NCBI GenBank assembly: GCA_002345845.1
Contig: DDWF01000335.1
Span: 1-15,267, forward strand
Direction: 5' to 3'
Source: Betaproteobacteria bacterium UBA2293
Lineage (GTDB): Bacteria; Pseudomonadota; Gammaproteobacteria; Burkholderiales; Rhodocyclaceae
Length of the DNA stretch: 15,267 bases
The notes under the pieces are model-generated. The model was not told where the DNA came from, searched no databases, and was given only the letters and a program-made list of their open reading frames with translations. Below are positions 1 to 8,751 of this stretch, in pieces. The number at the start of each line of letters is the position of its first letter. Positions within the stretch are counted from its first letter, which is position 1. The position numbers and the translations under genes are program-made.

Positions 1-1182
<1,182 letters not shown>

Positions 1183-1223
1183 CCGCGCATCTCCTCCACT
1201 CGCCCAGATTTGCGGGCACTTCC

Positions 1224-1249
1224 GGGGGCGGGCAACCGCCCCCTTTTTT
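1224..1249 (+). terminator. Intrinsic (rho-independent) terminator
   Basis: A perfect 8-bp GC-only stem (GGGGGCGG at 1224-1231, CCGCCCCC at 1236-1243) closes a GCAA tetraloop and runs straight into six T residues (1244-1249). It lies 41 bases after the aldehyde dehydrogenase stop and 22 bases before the DUF779 start. It should therefore end most transcription from the dehydrogenase, leaving the DUF779 gene with read-through transcript or its own promoter. Confidence 0.93.
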
Positions 1250-1271
1250 AGACCGCTTTCGGGAGAACCCC

Positions 1272-1643
1272 ATGGTCGACCGCGTCATCGCCACGCCGGC
1301 TGCACTGGAACTGATCGCCCTGCTCAAGCAGCGCCACGGCCCGGCCCTGATCTTCCACCAGTCCGGCGGCTGTTGCGACAACAGCGCCGCCAATTGTTAC
1401 CTACCCACCGACCTGACCATCGGCCCCTACGATGTGCATCTCGGCAACATCGGCGACGTCCCGTTCTACATCAGCGCATCGCAGTACGAGTACTGGAAGC
1501 ACACGCAACTGATCATCGACGTCATCGACGGCTCGGGCGGCACCTTCTCCCTCGAAGGCAACACCGGCAAGGCCTTCCACACCCGCTCACGCCTGTTCAC
1601 CGACGGCGAATGGGCTGAACTGCAGGCCGCCGGCCTGGTTTGA
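1272..1643 (+). CDS. DUF779 family protein
   Basis: A 123-residue soluble protein matching the DUF779 family, which is commonly encoded beside acetaldehyde/aldehyde dehydrogenases (AcoD neighbourhoods). Its biochemical role is not established as far as I know. The recognisable part is HQSGGCCDNSAANCY near residues 34-48, with a Cys-Cys pair and a third Cys that could bind metal or be redox active. The rest is a compact mixed alpha/beta sequence ending in a hydrophilic helix (LFTDGEWAELQ). I chose the ATG at 1272 because GGGAGA sits 6 bases upstream and the protein then has family length; upstream extension in this frame runs back through the terminator into the dehydrogenase gene. The next gene begins 17 bases after its stop. 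Confidence 0.85.
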   Translation: MVDRVIATPAALELIALLKQRHGPALIFHQSGGCCDNSAANCYLPTDLTIGPYDVHLGNIGDVPFYISASQYEYWKHTQLIIDVIDGSGGTFSLEGNTGKAFHTRSRLFTDGEWAELQAAGLV

Positions 1644-1660
1644 TCTCGTAAGGAATTTTC

Positions 1661-1996
1661 ATGAATAAATATGTTGCTCCCGGTGCGCTTTCGCTGATTG
1701 CTGCCGTTCTTTCCATTGCCCCCGTGTCCGTCGACGCGAATGAGCCAACCCGGATCCTTCGACGGGCAAATTGCTTTGTTTGCCATTCCGTCGAAACCAA
1801 GCGTATCGGCCCAGCCTACAAGGATGTCGCTGCCAGATACCAAGGCGACGACAGTATGCCGGCAAAATTATTCGACAAAGTGCGGAAAGGTGGCTCAGGG
1901 AACTGGGGAGATGCCGCGATGACTCCGCAACCGATCGAAACAATTAGCGATGATGATCTCAAGGCGAGCATCCACTGGATTCTGTCCCGGAAGTAA
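1661..1996 (+). CDS. Small periplasmic cytochrome c (c551/c552-like, class I)
   Basis: A 111-residue precursor: a Sec signal peptide (residues 1-26, likely cut after VDA) and a mature monohaem cytochrome of about 85 residues, the size of Pseudomonas c551. The haem motif is CFVCH (C38, C41, H42). The probable sixth ligand is Met87 in DAAMTPQP, preceded by the GSGNWG segment usual in c551-type proteins. It ends in the expected C-terminal helix (DDLKASIHWILSRK). AAGGAA lies upstream of the ATG. It would carry electrons in the periplasm. As it stands between an aldehyde dehydrogenase and the amine dehydrogenase operon, it is a reasonable candidate acceptor for QHNDH, but this is inference. Two sampled 60-base lines give about 52-53% GC, well below the qhpF region. 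Confidence 0.93.
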   Translation: MNKYVAPGALSLIAAVLSIAPVSVDANEPTRILRRANCFVCHSVETKRIGPAYKDVAARYQGDDSMPAKLFDKVRKGGSGNWGDAAMTPQPIETISDDDLKASIHWILSRK

Positions 1997-2466
1997 CAAA
2001 GAGCATGAAAACTACGGCATCAGCATCTTGCCAGGTGCCTGCATGAGACTGGTCGGATCGACCGGAAACTCGGCAATCGGGCTAGGCCAATTGCAGCAGT
2101 AAACATCCCTGCTGCTAATGAAAAGAGGGGCCCGGCCGCCCTCTGCACGCCACGCTCACTGCCCTTGAATTTCATCGTGCCATTGGTCGCGACAACCGTC
2201 GCCCAGGCGGTCGATATGGCGTTCCCGCATTGCCACACATGACCGGTAAGCGGCTCGAAGGCCCTGCTCCGGCCTTGCTGTTGCAGGCCAACGTCCGAAG
2301 TGGCCGAATCTTGATAGTTCGCTGCGCTTTCGCGGCCGTTTCACGATAGTTCGCCGATGTTACTCCCCCTACTATCTCCCTCTGCTGATCCAGCAATCTT
2401 TCCGCCGGCGAAATGAAACGGGTTCGTCATGTGCGGGATTCTCACCACCTATCGGAGGATTGATTA
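1997..2466. other. 470-base intergenic region upstream of qhpA, no convincing gene
   Basis: Short open frames on the minus strand lack recognisable domains, good ribosome sites and protein-like composition, so I annotate no gene here. The region holds the leader and, presumably, the promoter of the amine dehydrogenase operon. Visible structures are a 12-base direct repeat at 2313 and 2345, a small inverted repeat TGCTG-ATC-CAGCA at 2383-2395, another GGTCG-GAT-CGACC at 2051-2063, and a strong ribosome site GGAGGA at 2454-2459. No T-rich hairpin marks the end of the upstream cytochrome gene. I could not fix a -35/-10 pair with confidence. Confidence 0.6.
2313..2356 (+). repeat. Direct repeat GATAGTTCGCyG, candidate operator
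   Basis: GATAGTTCGCTG (2313-2324) and GATAGTTCGCCG (2345-2356) match at 11 of 12 positions. Their starts are 32 bases apart, close to three turns of the DNA helix, so both copies would face the same side. They lie about 110-155 bases before the qhpA start, a plausible place for an activator. The core also appears inverted as ACTATC at 2371-2376. A regulatory role is inference. A chance repeat is possible in a 470-base stretch, though 11/12 identity at near-helical spacing is suggestive. Confidence 0.45.
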
Positions 2467-4077
2467 ATGAAAAAAAAGCACATGGCGCGGGGGACTGGCG
2501 CCCTCGTGTTGGTTACCGGATTGGCGATGTCGGCCATCGGTAATCCGGCCCACGCGGCGCTTTCGGGTCAAGCGCTTGTCAATAGCAAGTGCACGGTATG
2601 TCATGAAACAAAGACGGATCACCATTTGACACGGATCGGCGAAAGCCGCCGTACGCCAGAAGGGTGGGACATGACCGTGGCGCGAATGACCTTTGCTCAC
2701 GGGGTGAAACTGACTTCGGAAGAGCGTGGCGCCGTCGTCAAGTACCTGTCGGACACCTATGGTCTGGCGCCGGACGAAACAGCTGACCATCGCTACATCG
2801 TCGAGCGGACACCCAGTGTCGTCGAGCACCCCGAAAGCAAACCGGTCGGAGACACTTGCGCGCGTTGCCATTCCTATGGACGCATCGCGGTTCAGCGGCG
2901 GACCGAAGACGATTGGCGCAAGCTGGTCCATTTCCATGTCGGACAGTTCCCGGCCATCGAGATTCAGGCGGGTGGCCGCGACCGCAATTGGTTCGAAATT
3001 GCGACGGGTGAAGTTTCGAAGGAACTGGGCAAACTTTACGGCTACGAAACGGAGAGCTGGAAGCAGTGGAAAGCCCGGAAGCACGCGGATGCGAGTGGCG
3101 TCTGGCGGCTGGTCGGAAATCGCCCTGGCATCGGCGCTTACGAAGGCAGAGCGACAATCACCAAGACCGGCGACGACCGCTATTCCGTGGACATGGTGAT
3201 GCGTTACGAGAACGGTTCGCAGGAGTCGGCGAAGGGTTCCGCCATCGTTTACACAGGGCACGAATGGCGCGCGACGCTGAAGCAGGGCGGCCGCGATATT
3301 CACCAGGTGTTCAGCCTGGGCGCGAACGGCGTCGAACTGAGTGGTCGCTGGTTCGAAGCGAATAACGATGCGGTTGGTGGAACCCTGCGGGCGGTGCGTG
3401 CCGATCAGGGAGCGCCGGCGACGGTGCTTTCGGTTCAGCCGGCCATGGTCCGTGCGGGGACGCGGGCGACGCTGGCCATCAACGGCGTCGGGCTGAACGG
3501 CGAAGTCAAGCTCGGCGGCGGCGTCAAAGTGATCAAGCTGGTCGAACAATCGGCCGAGCGCATCGTGGCCGAGGTGGAAGTGGCCAAGGATGTGGCGAGC
3601 AGTTCCCGCGACGTGCAGGTGGGCAATACCAGCGGCGCCGGCCTGCTGAAGCTCTACAAGCAAATCGACTACGTGAAGGTGCTCCCCGAGCATCCGATGG
3701 CGCGCGTTGGCGGCAATGGCGGCTCCCAGCCAAAAGTGCCGGCGCAACTGGAGGCTATCGCCTGGGCTGCCGGGCCGGATGGCAAATCGGGTACTGCTGA
3801 TGACATCCGCTTGGGTGAAGTTCCCGCTGCGTGGTCCGTCGACAACCTGAACAAGATGGCGGTTGAGATGCAGGACACGAAATTCGCCGGCCGCATCGAA
3901 CAAAGCGGCCTCTTCGTTCCCAATGGCGCCGGCCCCAACCCGGAGCGCAAGTACAAGACCAACAATGCCGGCGAGCTGAAAGTCACGGCGACGGTCAAGG
4001 ATGGTTCGCGGACGGTCAAGGCGAGCGCGCCACTGATCGTGACGGTTCAACGCTTCAATGATCCCCCGATCCGCTGA
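2467..4077 (+). CDS. qhpA: Quinohemoprotein amine dehydrogenase, diheme alpha subunit
   Basis: Large subunit of the periplasmic enzyme that oxidises primary amines to aldehyde and ammonia; its two c-type haems take electrons from the CTQ cofactor in the gamma subunit. The 536-residue precursor starts with a Sec signal peptide (about residues 1-30, ending AHA). An N-terminal diheme cytochrome domain follows, with CTVCH (C42, C45, H46) and CARCH (C131, C134, H135). The remainder is beta-rich and matches the three C-terminal beta domains of the family, including an Ig-like stretch near residues 318-400 (VLSVQPAMVRAGT). Length fits the family. The start is supported by GGAGGA 7 bases upstream and by the signal peptide. 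It heads an operon whose next three genes encode the maturase and the other two subunits. Expression is probably set by the repeat-bearing region upstream. Confidence 0.96.
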   Translation: MKKKHMARGTGALVLVTGLAMSAIGNPAHAALSGQALVNSKCTVCHETKTDHHLTRIGESRRTPEGWDMTVARMTFAHGVKLTSEERGAVVKYLSDTYGLAPDETADHRYIVERTPSVVEHPESKPVGDTCARCHSYGRIAVQRRTEDDWRKLVHFHVGQFPAIEIQAGGRDRNWFEIATGEVSKELGKLYGYETESWKQWKARKHADASGVWRLVGNRPGIGAYEGRATITKTGDDRYSVDMVMRYENGSQESAKGSAIVYTGHEWRATLKQGGRDIHQVFSLGANGVELSGRWFEANNDAVGGTLRAVRADQGAPATVLSVQPAMVRAGTRATLAINGVGLNGEVKLGGGVKVIKLVEQSAERIVAEVEVAKDVASSSRDVQVGNTSGAGLLKLYKQIDYVKVLPEHPMARVGGNGGSQPKVPAQLEAIAWAAGPDGKSGTADDIRLGEVPAAWSVDNLNKMAVEMQDTKFAGRIEQSGLFVPNGAGPNPERKYKTNNAGELKVTATVKDGSRTVKASAPLIVTVQRFNDPPIR

Positions 4078-4102
4078 AGCAGAGCCGCCAGAGGAGACGC
4101 CA

Positions 4103-5545
4103 ATGTCTGAAGCCAATCTGCTTTACGTCGACGCCAACGCGTTCCATGACGTTGCGGTGAAAGGGCGCCGGGTGCTTTTGCACGTACCGAGTACGGGGAT
4201 TTTCGATCTCGATGAAGTGACGGGCGATGTTCTGGATTTTGTCCGGCCGCGTTCGAGCGTGAGTTTCGAGGATCTACAAGCACGCTTCCTGGATCGAGGG
4301 ACACCGAATCTGATCGCCGATGCCATCGAGGATCTGAAGTCGCTGGGTGTCCTGCGCAGCGCGCCGGCCATTCCCGATCACGGGCCGGGGATCACCGTCA
4401 GCGAGTTTCCGCTCAGCACGATCGTGCTCAACGTCAATACCGGCTGCAATCTGAGCTGCACGTATTGCTACAAGGAGGATCTGACGACGCCGTCGAAGGG
4501 CGACAAGCTCAGCCTGGAAAAGGCCAGGCAGGGTATCGAGCTGCTGCTGCGCGAAGGCGCCAAACGGGAGCGCGTCAACGTGGTGTTCTTCGGCGGCGAG
4601 CCGCTGACCAATATGCCGTTGATCCGCGCCGTCACCGAGTACGCCGAGCAGCGCTGCCGTGAAGAAGGCAAGTCCCTGGACCTGTCCTTGACGACCAATG
4701 CGACCTTGTTGACGGAAGACATCGTCGACTACTTCCAGGCGCATCGCTTCGGTATCTCGATCAGCATGGACGGCCCCCAGGCCATCCATGACAAGCGCCG
4801 GAAGACCATCGGCGGCAAGGGAACCTACGAGGTCGTGGCGGCGAAGAGCCGGATGCTGCTGGCGCGCTACACAGCACGGCCGGTCGGCGCCCGCGTCACC
4901 TTGACCGCGGGTTACTCCGACGTGGCGGCGATCCATCACCACCTGAAGAACGAGATCGGTTTCGCCGAGGTCGGTTTCGCGCCGGTCACCAGCAATCCGG
5001 TCGAAGTCTTCAATCTGGTGGGCGATGAACTGCGCGCGGTGTTCGAGGCGATGAAATCCCTGGGAAGGGAATACGTTGCCGCGGCCATCGCCGGAGAAAA
5101 CATCGGTTTCTCCAACATGCACCAGTTGCTGAGCGATCTCTACGAAGGGCGCCGGAAGGCGTTGCCGTGCGGCGCTGGCGTCGGCCTGCTGGCGGTGGAT
5201 CACAAAGGGGACTTGAACCTTTGCCACCGGTTTACCGGATCCGAATTGCCGACCTTCGGCAATGTCGACTCGGGCATCGCCAAAGCCGAACTCGGCGCCT
5301 TCATGGAAACAGCACTGGACCGCTCGGAACGTGGCTGTTCCACCTGCCGCATCCGAAACCTCTGCTCGGGCGGCTGCTACCACGAGTCGTACGCCAATTT
5401 CAGCGATCCCCATTCGCCCGTTTATCACTACTGCGACCTGCTGAGGGAATGGGTGGATTTCGGCATCGAAGCCTACCTCGAAATCCTCCAGAAAAACCCC
5501 GCTTTCCTTCACCGTCATGTCGCCAACAGGAGTTCTGAATTATGA
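4103..5545 (+). CDS. qhpD: Radical SAM/SPASM maturase forming thioether cross-links in the gamma subunit
   Basis: QhpD-type enzymes use S-adenosylmethionine radicals in the cytoplasm to join Cys sulphur to Asp or Glu side chains of QhpC. The 480-residue protein has an N-terminal peptide-recognition-like segment (about 1-100), the radical SAM cluster motif CNLSCTYC (C115, C119, C122), the FFGGEPL segment, and a C-terminal SPASM domain with seven cysteines (356, 374, 412, 415, 421, 425, 444) for two auxiliary Fe-S clusters. I prefer the ATG at 4103 ([10 protein letters not shown]) to an in-frame ATG at 4058. GAGGAGA lies just before 4103, and the 4058 start would overlap the end of qhpA and add a non-conserved, Pro/Glu-rich leader. 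Its stop overlaps the qhpC start in ATGA, so maturase and substrate are translationally coupled. Confidence 0.95.
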   Translation: MSEANLLYVDANAFHDVAVKGRRVLLHVPSTGIFDLDEVTGDVLDFVRPRSSVSFEDLQARFLDRGTPNLIADAIEDLKSLGVLRSAPAIPDHGPGITVSEFPLSTIVLNVNTGCNLSCTYCYKEDLTTPSKGDKLSLEKARQGIELLLREGAKRERVNVVFFGGEPLTNMPLIRAVTEYAEQRCREEGKSLDLSLTTNATLLTEDIVDYFQAHRFGISISMDGPQAIHDKRRKTIGGKGTYEVVAAKSRMLLARYTARPVGARVTLTAGYSDVAAIHHHLKNEIGFAEVGFAPVTSNPVEVFNLVGDELRAVFEAMKSLGREYVAAAIAGENIGFSNMHQLLSDLYEGRRKALPCGAGVGLLAVDHKGDLNLCHRFTGSELPTFGNVDSGIAKAELGAFMETALDRSERGCSTCRIRNLCSGGCYHESYANFSDPHSPVYHYCDLLREWVDFGIEAYLEILQKNPAFLHRHVANRSSEL

Positions 5546-5862
5546 AAAACCTCAAGCCGCTGAATCGTAAGGCCCACCAGATCGAAACCGCTCCGACCGC
5601 GGAAGCCGCTGAAAAGGTCGTCGCCATGTCCGCCGCCGTTGCCGGGTGCTCAACCACCTTCGACCCGGGCTGGGAACTCGACCCCTTCATGGGCGTGGCC
5701 GGACTTTGCCAGCCGATGGAGGCCGATCTCTATGGTTGCTCGGATCCTTGCTGGTGGCCTGCCCAGGTCCCCGACACGCTGCACAACTACCCGAAATGGA
5801 ACGAGGGTCGTGACGATGCGGCACGCGACTGGCAGTCGCTGCAAAGCGTCTTTCCCAAATGA
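5542..5862 (+). CDS. qhpC: Quinohemoprotein amine dehydrogenase, CTQ-bearing gamma subunit precursor
   Basis: The small catalytic subunit, modified after translation to carry cysteine tryptophylquinone and three extra Cys-Asp/Glu thioether bridges. The 106-residue precursor has a polar, Sec-unlike leader of about 29 residues, then a Cys-rich mature part of about 77. Subtracting 29 gives the residues reported for the Paracoccus/Pseudomonas enzymes: C36-E45 (Cys7-Glu16), C56-D62 (Cys27-Asp33), C70-D78 (Cys41-Asp49), and the CTQ pair C66-W72 (Cys37-Trp43) in [14 protein letters not shown] precedes the ATG, which overlaps the qhpD stop by 4 bases. The subunit should be cross-linked by QhpD, hydroxylated with QhpG, trimmed by QhpE and exported by QhpF, all encoded nearby. 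Confidence 0.96.
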   Translation: MKNLKPLNRKAHQIETAPTAEAAEKVVAMSAAVAGCSTTFDPGWELDPFMGVAGLCQPMEADLYGCSDPCWWPAQVPDTLHNYPKWNEGRDDAARDWQSLQSVFPK

Positions 5863-5900
5863 TGCACCGGGTCACACCACCAAATCAGAGGAATTTTCAA

Positions 5901-7016
5901 ATGCTGACAAAGAACAAGTTAACTACCGCGTGTCTGGCCAATGCCACCGCCGCCGCATTGCTCACCCTGTATTCGGCCGGCGCGTTGGCGAAGGACTACA
6001 TCGTCACCACCGCCCGCCCCGATGTCATGTTCGTGGTAGACGCCAAGGAGCGCAAGGTCGTCAAGACCCACAAGATCCCGAACACGTCGATGGGTAACAG
6101 CCCGATCACGGTTGTGCCGTCGCGCGATGGCAAGGTGGCGTACGTCATTCATAACCGCTGGGAGACGGTCTCGGGGATCGACCTGGAAAGCGGCAAGGAG
6201 GTTTTCCGGGCCGAACTGTCGGAAGGTGAAGACCTTCGCGGCAAGGCCGTCTTTGCCATGGACCTGAGCCCCGACGGCAAGGAGCTCGCCGTCTTCGTCA
6301 ATCCCACCCGCCTGCTGCCAGGCGAATACCAGGTGCTGGACCCCTACATCGCGATCTACCGTACCGATGCGGGCACCGACGCCAAGCCTGAGCGCAAGTT
6401 GCCGTCGCCTCGCCGGGTGTCGACACTCGCCTATTCGGCGAAAGGCGACACCCTTTACACCTTCAGTTGGGAGATGCTCAAGCTCGATCCAAAGACTGGT
6501 GCGGTGAAGGGCCAACACCCCTGGCGTAGCTGGAAGGAGCCCAACCGGGGCGAGCCGGACACGCTGGCCATCTGGCCGCAGTGGGAGCAGACCAACATCT
6601 TCGCCACGCCCTACTACAAAGTGGCCACCGACAAGGAGGCAGGCGACCCGGCCGCCTTGCGCGCCGGCATCTGGGCGCTCGACCTGGAAAAGGACACCGT
6701 CAGCTTCAAGGAATTCGAGGACGCTTCGGTGGTGCTCTTCTCGTCGGCAGTCAATCCGGTCCGGCGCAACGAGGTGTACACGGTCTACACACAATTGACG
6801 CGCACCGACATGAAGACCGGCAAGATGGACCGCGTCGATCTCGATCACACCTACTACGACGTGAACGTGTCGAGCGACGGCAGCGAGTTGTACATCGGCG
6901 GCACGCAGGGCGACATCGCGGTCTACGACAGCAAGAGCCTGAAACGCATCGGCAACATCCGGACGCCTGGCGGTGGCGATCAGGTGTTGAGTTCGCTGCG
7001 GATCTTCAAGCGCTGA
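5901..7016 (+). CDS. qhpB: Quinohemoprotein amine dehydrogenase, beta-propeller beta subunit
   Basis: Structural subunit of periplasmic QHNDH: a seven-bladed beta-propeller that packs against alpha and gamma and helps form the active-site cavity. The 371-residue precursor starts with a Sec signal peptide (about 1-30, ending ALA before KDYIV). The mature part shows repeated blade signatures such as VMFVVDAKERKVVKTHKIP, MDLSPDGKELAVF, VSTLAYSAKGDTLYTF and VNVSSDGSELYIGGTQGDIAVYD. An in-frame ATG at 5859 would overlap qhpC, but the ATG at 5901 has AGAGGA at 5887-5892 and puts the signal peptide at the N terminus, so I choose it. It follows qhpC by 38 bases and precedes qhpF by 7. Confidence 0.95.
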   Translation: MLTKNKLTTACLANATAAALLTLYSAGALAKDYIVTTARPDVMFVVDAKERKVVKTHKIPNTSMGNSPITVVPSRDGKVAYVIHNRWETVSGIDLESGKEVFRAELSEGEDLRGKAVFAMDLSPDGKELAVFVNPTRLLPGEYQVLDPYIAIYRTDAGTDAKPERKLPSPRRVSTLAYSAKGDTLYTFSWEMLKLDPKTGAVKGQHPWRSWKEPNRGEPDTLAIWPQWEQTNIFATPYYKVATDKEAGDPAALRAGIWALDLEKDTVSFKEFEDASVVLFSSAVNPVRRNEVYTVYTQLTRTDMKTGKMDRVDLDHTYYDVNVSSDGSELYIGGTQGDIAVYDSKSLKRIGNIRTPGGGDQVLSSLRIFKR

Positions 7017-7023
7017 TTCACCC

Positions 7024-8751
7024 ATGAGCGCAGAAGCAATCCGGCTTCCTGCCACGGTACCAAACGCGGTGCCGGCGGTTCGGGGCATCAGAGATAAAGG
7101 CAGCCTGGGTCATTGGCTATGGTCCTTCATCCGCCCTGAACTGCCGGCATACGCGGCCGTGCTTCTGCTCTCCTTTCTTGCCGTAGCAGCTGGCCTGGCG
7201 CAGCCCTACCTGACCAAGACCTTGATTGACGAGGGCATCCTCGCCCACGATCGAGCCGTCATCATCGCCACCGGCGGCTGGATGGTCGCCTTGGCATTTG
7301 GGGGCTTGCTCATCGGCTTTACCTGCCGGCGCATTCACGTCACCGCCTCGGCGCGCTTGCTGCACCGGCTGCGCGAATCCCTGTTCGCGCACCTGCTGAC
7401 ACTGTCGCCGGCGGTCTTTTCCCGGACCCGCCAGGGCGATTTGCTGGCGCGCCTGGAGGGCGATCTCGGTGAGGTGCAGCGCTTCTGCATCGATGCCGCC
7501 TTGTCGGCGATCAACTCGCTGCTGACGCTGATCGGTACGGTCGCCCTTCTCGGGCTATGGAGTCCGCGGCTGGCTTTGTTCCTCGCTGCGCTCCTGACGG
7601 TCAATGGCTTGGTGCTCGGCTGGGTCCGGCCGCGCATCGAAAGCCTCTCGATCAAGGCGCGGGAAGCCGGCGTCGAGGTATCGAGCTTTCTCGTCGAAAA
7701 ACTGGCGGCGGTGCGCTGCATCCAGACGCACGTAGCCGAGGGGCGCGAAGGAGAGCAGCTGCGCAGTCTGCACGACGCGGTGCGCGAGCGCATGCTGGCC
7801 TTGCAACTGGTCGGCTATATCGGCGGGGCATTTCCCAACCTCGTGTTGTCGCTGGCGGTGATCGGCATCTTCGTCGGCGGCAGCCTGGCGATGACCGGCG
7901 TCAATGCGCTGAGCCTCGGCACCTTGGTGGCTTTTGCCAGTTGCGTCCAGCGTGCCAGCGCGCCGGTACACACCCTGATGGGGCTTTATCTGCAATGGCA
8001 GCGGGTCAAGGTGGGTCTTGCACGGGTGGCCGAACTGCACGCGCTATGCCCGGCCCTGCCCCTTCCCGCCGCCGGTCGGCAAACGGGCGGCCCAGCGGGC
8101 GAGATCGTTGCCGAAGACCTGGCCTTCACCTACCCGGGCAGTGATCGGGAGGCCGTATCGGGGCTGAATTTCACCATTGCCGCAGGCAGCAGGGTCTGGC
8201 TGCGGGGCGATTCGGGCAGCGGCAAGTCGACGTTCATCGACCTGCTGCACCGGCATTTCGCGCCGACGCGGGGCAGCCTGCGCCTTGGCGGGGTGGCGGT
8301 GCGCGATCTCGATCCCGGCGTGCTGCGCCGACAGGTGGTGGTGGTCTCCCAGGAGGCGGTGCTCTTTGCCGGCTCGCTGGCTGACAACATCCGTTACGGT
8401 CGTCCGGATGCGCAACCGGCAGCGGTCGAGCAAGCGGCCCGGGCGGCCGGCGTCTGCGAATTCGCCACCCGCCTCCCGAACGGCCTCGACACCGCGGTCG
8501 GCCCGCGTGGCGCCACCTTGTCCGGTGGCGAACGGCAGCGCGTGGCGCTGGCTCGCGCCCTGCTGATGGCGCCATCGGTATTGGTGGTAGACGAAGCCAC
8601 CTCGTCACTCGACGGGGCGCTGGAACAGCGGACCCTGCAGGCGATCGATGCCTTGCTGCCACGGGCGACGCGGATCGTGGTGAGCCACCGGGCGCTCGAT
8701 GTGGCAGCTTTCGATCAAGTCGTCGAATTTCCGTCGAGGGGCGCATGTTGA
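7024..8751 (+). CDS. qhpF: ABC exporter, fused membrane and ATPase domains (QhpF type)
   Basis: A 575-residue half-transporter: an N-terminal six-helix exporter domain (about residues 35-325) and a C-terminal ATPase. All ATPase motifs are intact: Walker A GDSGSGKST (395-403), Q-loop region VVVVSQEAVLFAGSL, signature LSGGERQ (499-505), Walker B LVVDEATSSLD with catalytic E524, and switch His555 in VVSHR. It should act as a homodimer in the inner membrane. In known qhp operons this protein is needed to move the modified gamma subunit, which lacks a Sec signal, to the periplasm. No clear ribosome site is visible, so it probably depends on translation of qhpB ending 7 bases before. Its end overlaps qhpE by 7 bases. 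Sampled GC is about 75%, the richest in the window. Confidence 0.93.
   Translation: MSAEAIRLPATVPNAVPAVRGIRDKGSLGHWLWSFIRPELPAYAAVLLLSFLAVAAGLAQPYLTKTLIDEGILAHDRAVIIATGGWMVALAFGGLLIGFTCRRIHVTASARLLHRLRESLFAHLLTLSPAVFSRTRQGDLLARLEGDLGEVQRFCIDAALSAINSLLTLIGTVALLGLWSPRLALFLAALLTVNGLVLGWVRPRIESLSIKAREAGVEVSSFLVEKLAAVRCIQTHVAEGREGEQLRSLHDAVRERMLALQLVGYIGGAFPNLVLSLAVIGIFVGGSLAMTGVNALSLGTLVAFASCVQRASAPVHTLMGLYLQWQRVKVGLARVAELHALCPALPLPAAGRQTGGPAGEIVAEDLAFTYPGSDREAVSGLNFTIAAGSRVWLRGDSGSGKSTFIDLLHRHFAPTRGSLRLGGVAVRDLDPGVLRRQVVVVSQEAVLFAGSLADNIRYGRPDAQPAAVEQAARAAGVCEFATRLPNGLDTAVGPRGATLSGGERQRVALARALLMAPSVLVVDEATSSLDGALEQRTLQAIDALLPRATRIVVSHRALDVAAFDQVVEFPSRGAC

Noticed and set aside
2299..2316. Possible sigma-54 promoter (TGGCC...TTGAT)
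   Set aside because: Spacing is off by one and the essential GC of the -12 element is missing.
2020..2396. Minus-strand short frames in the gap before qhpA, considered as a transposase or gene remnant
   Set aside because: No DDE residues, helix-turn-helix or terminal repeats could be recognised, and the frames overlap one another with no start signal.
4058..4102. Upstream ATG for qhpD
   Set aside because: It overlaps qhpA and lacks a good ribosome site, whereas the ATG at 4103 has GAGGAGA at proper distance.
2464..4116. 550-codon open frame on the minus strand
   Set aside because: It is a codon-bias shadow of qhpA, whose signal peptide, two haem motifs and ribosome site are clear. The antisense protein is Arg/His-rich with no domain.
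4274..5518. Long minus-strand frame opposite qhpD
   Set aside because: Shadow of a gene with intact radical SAM and SPASM cysteines; no ribosome site or recognisable motif on the minus strand.
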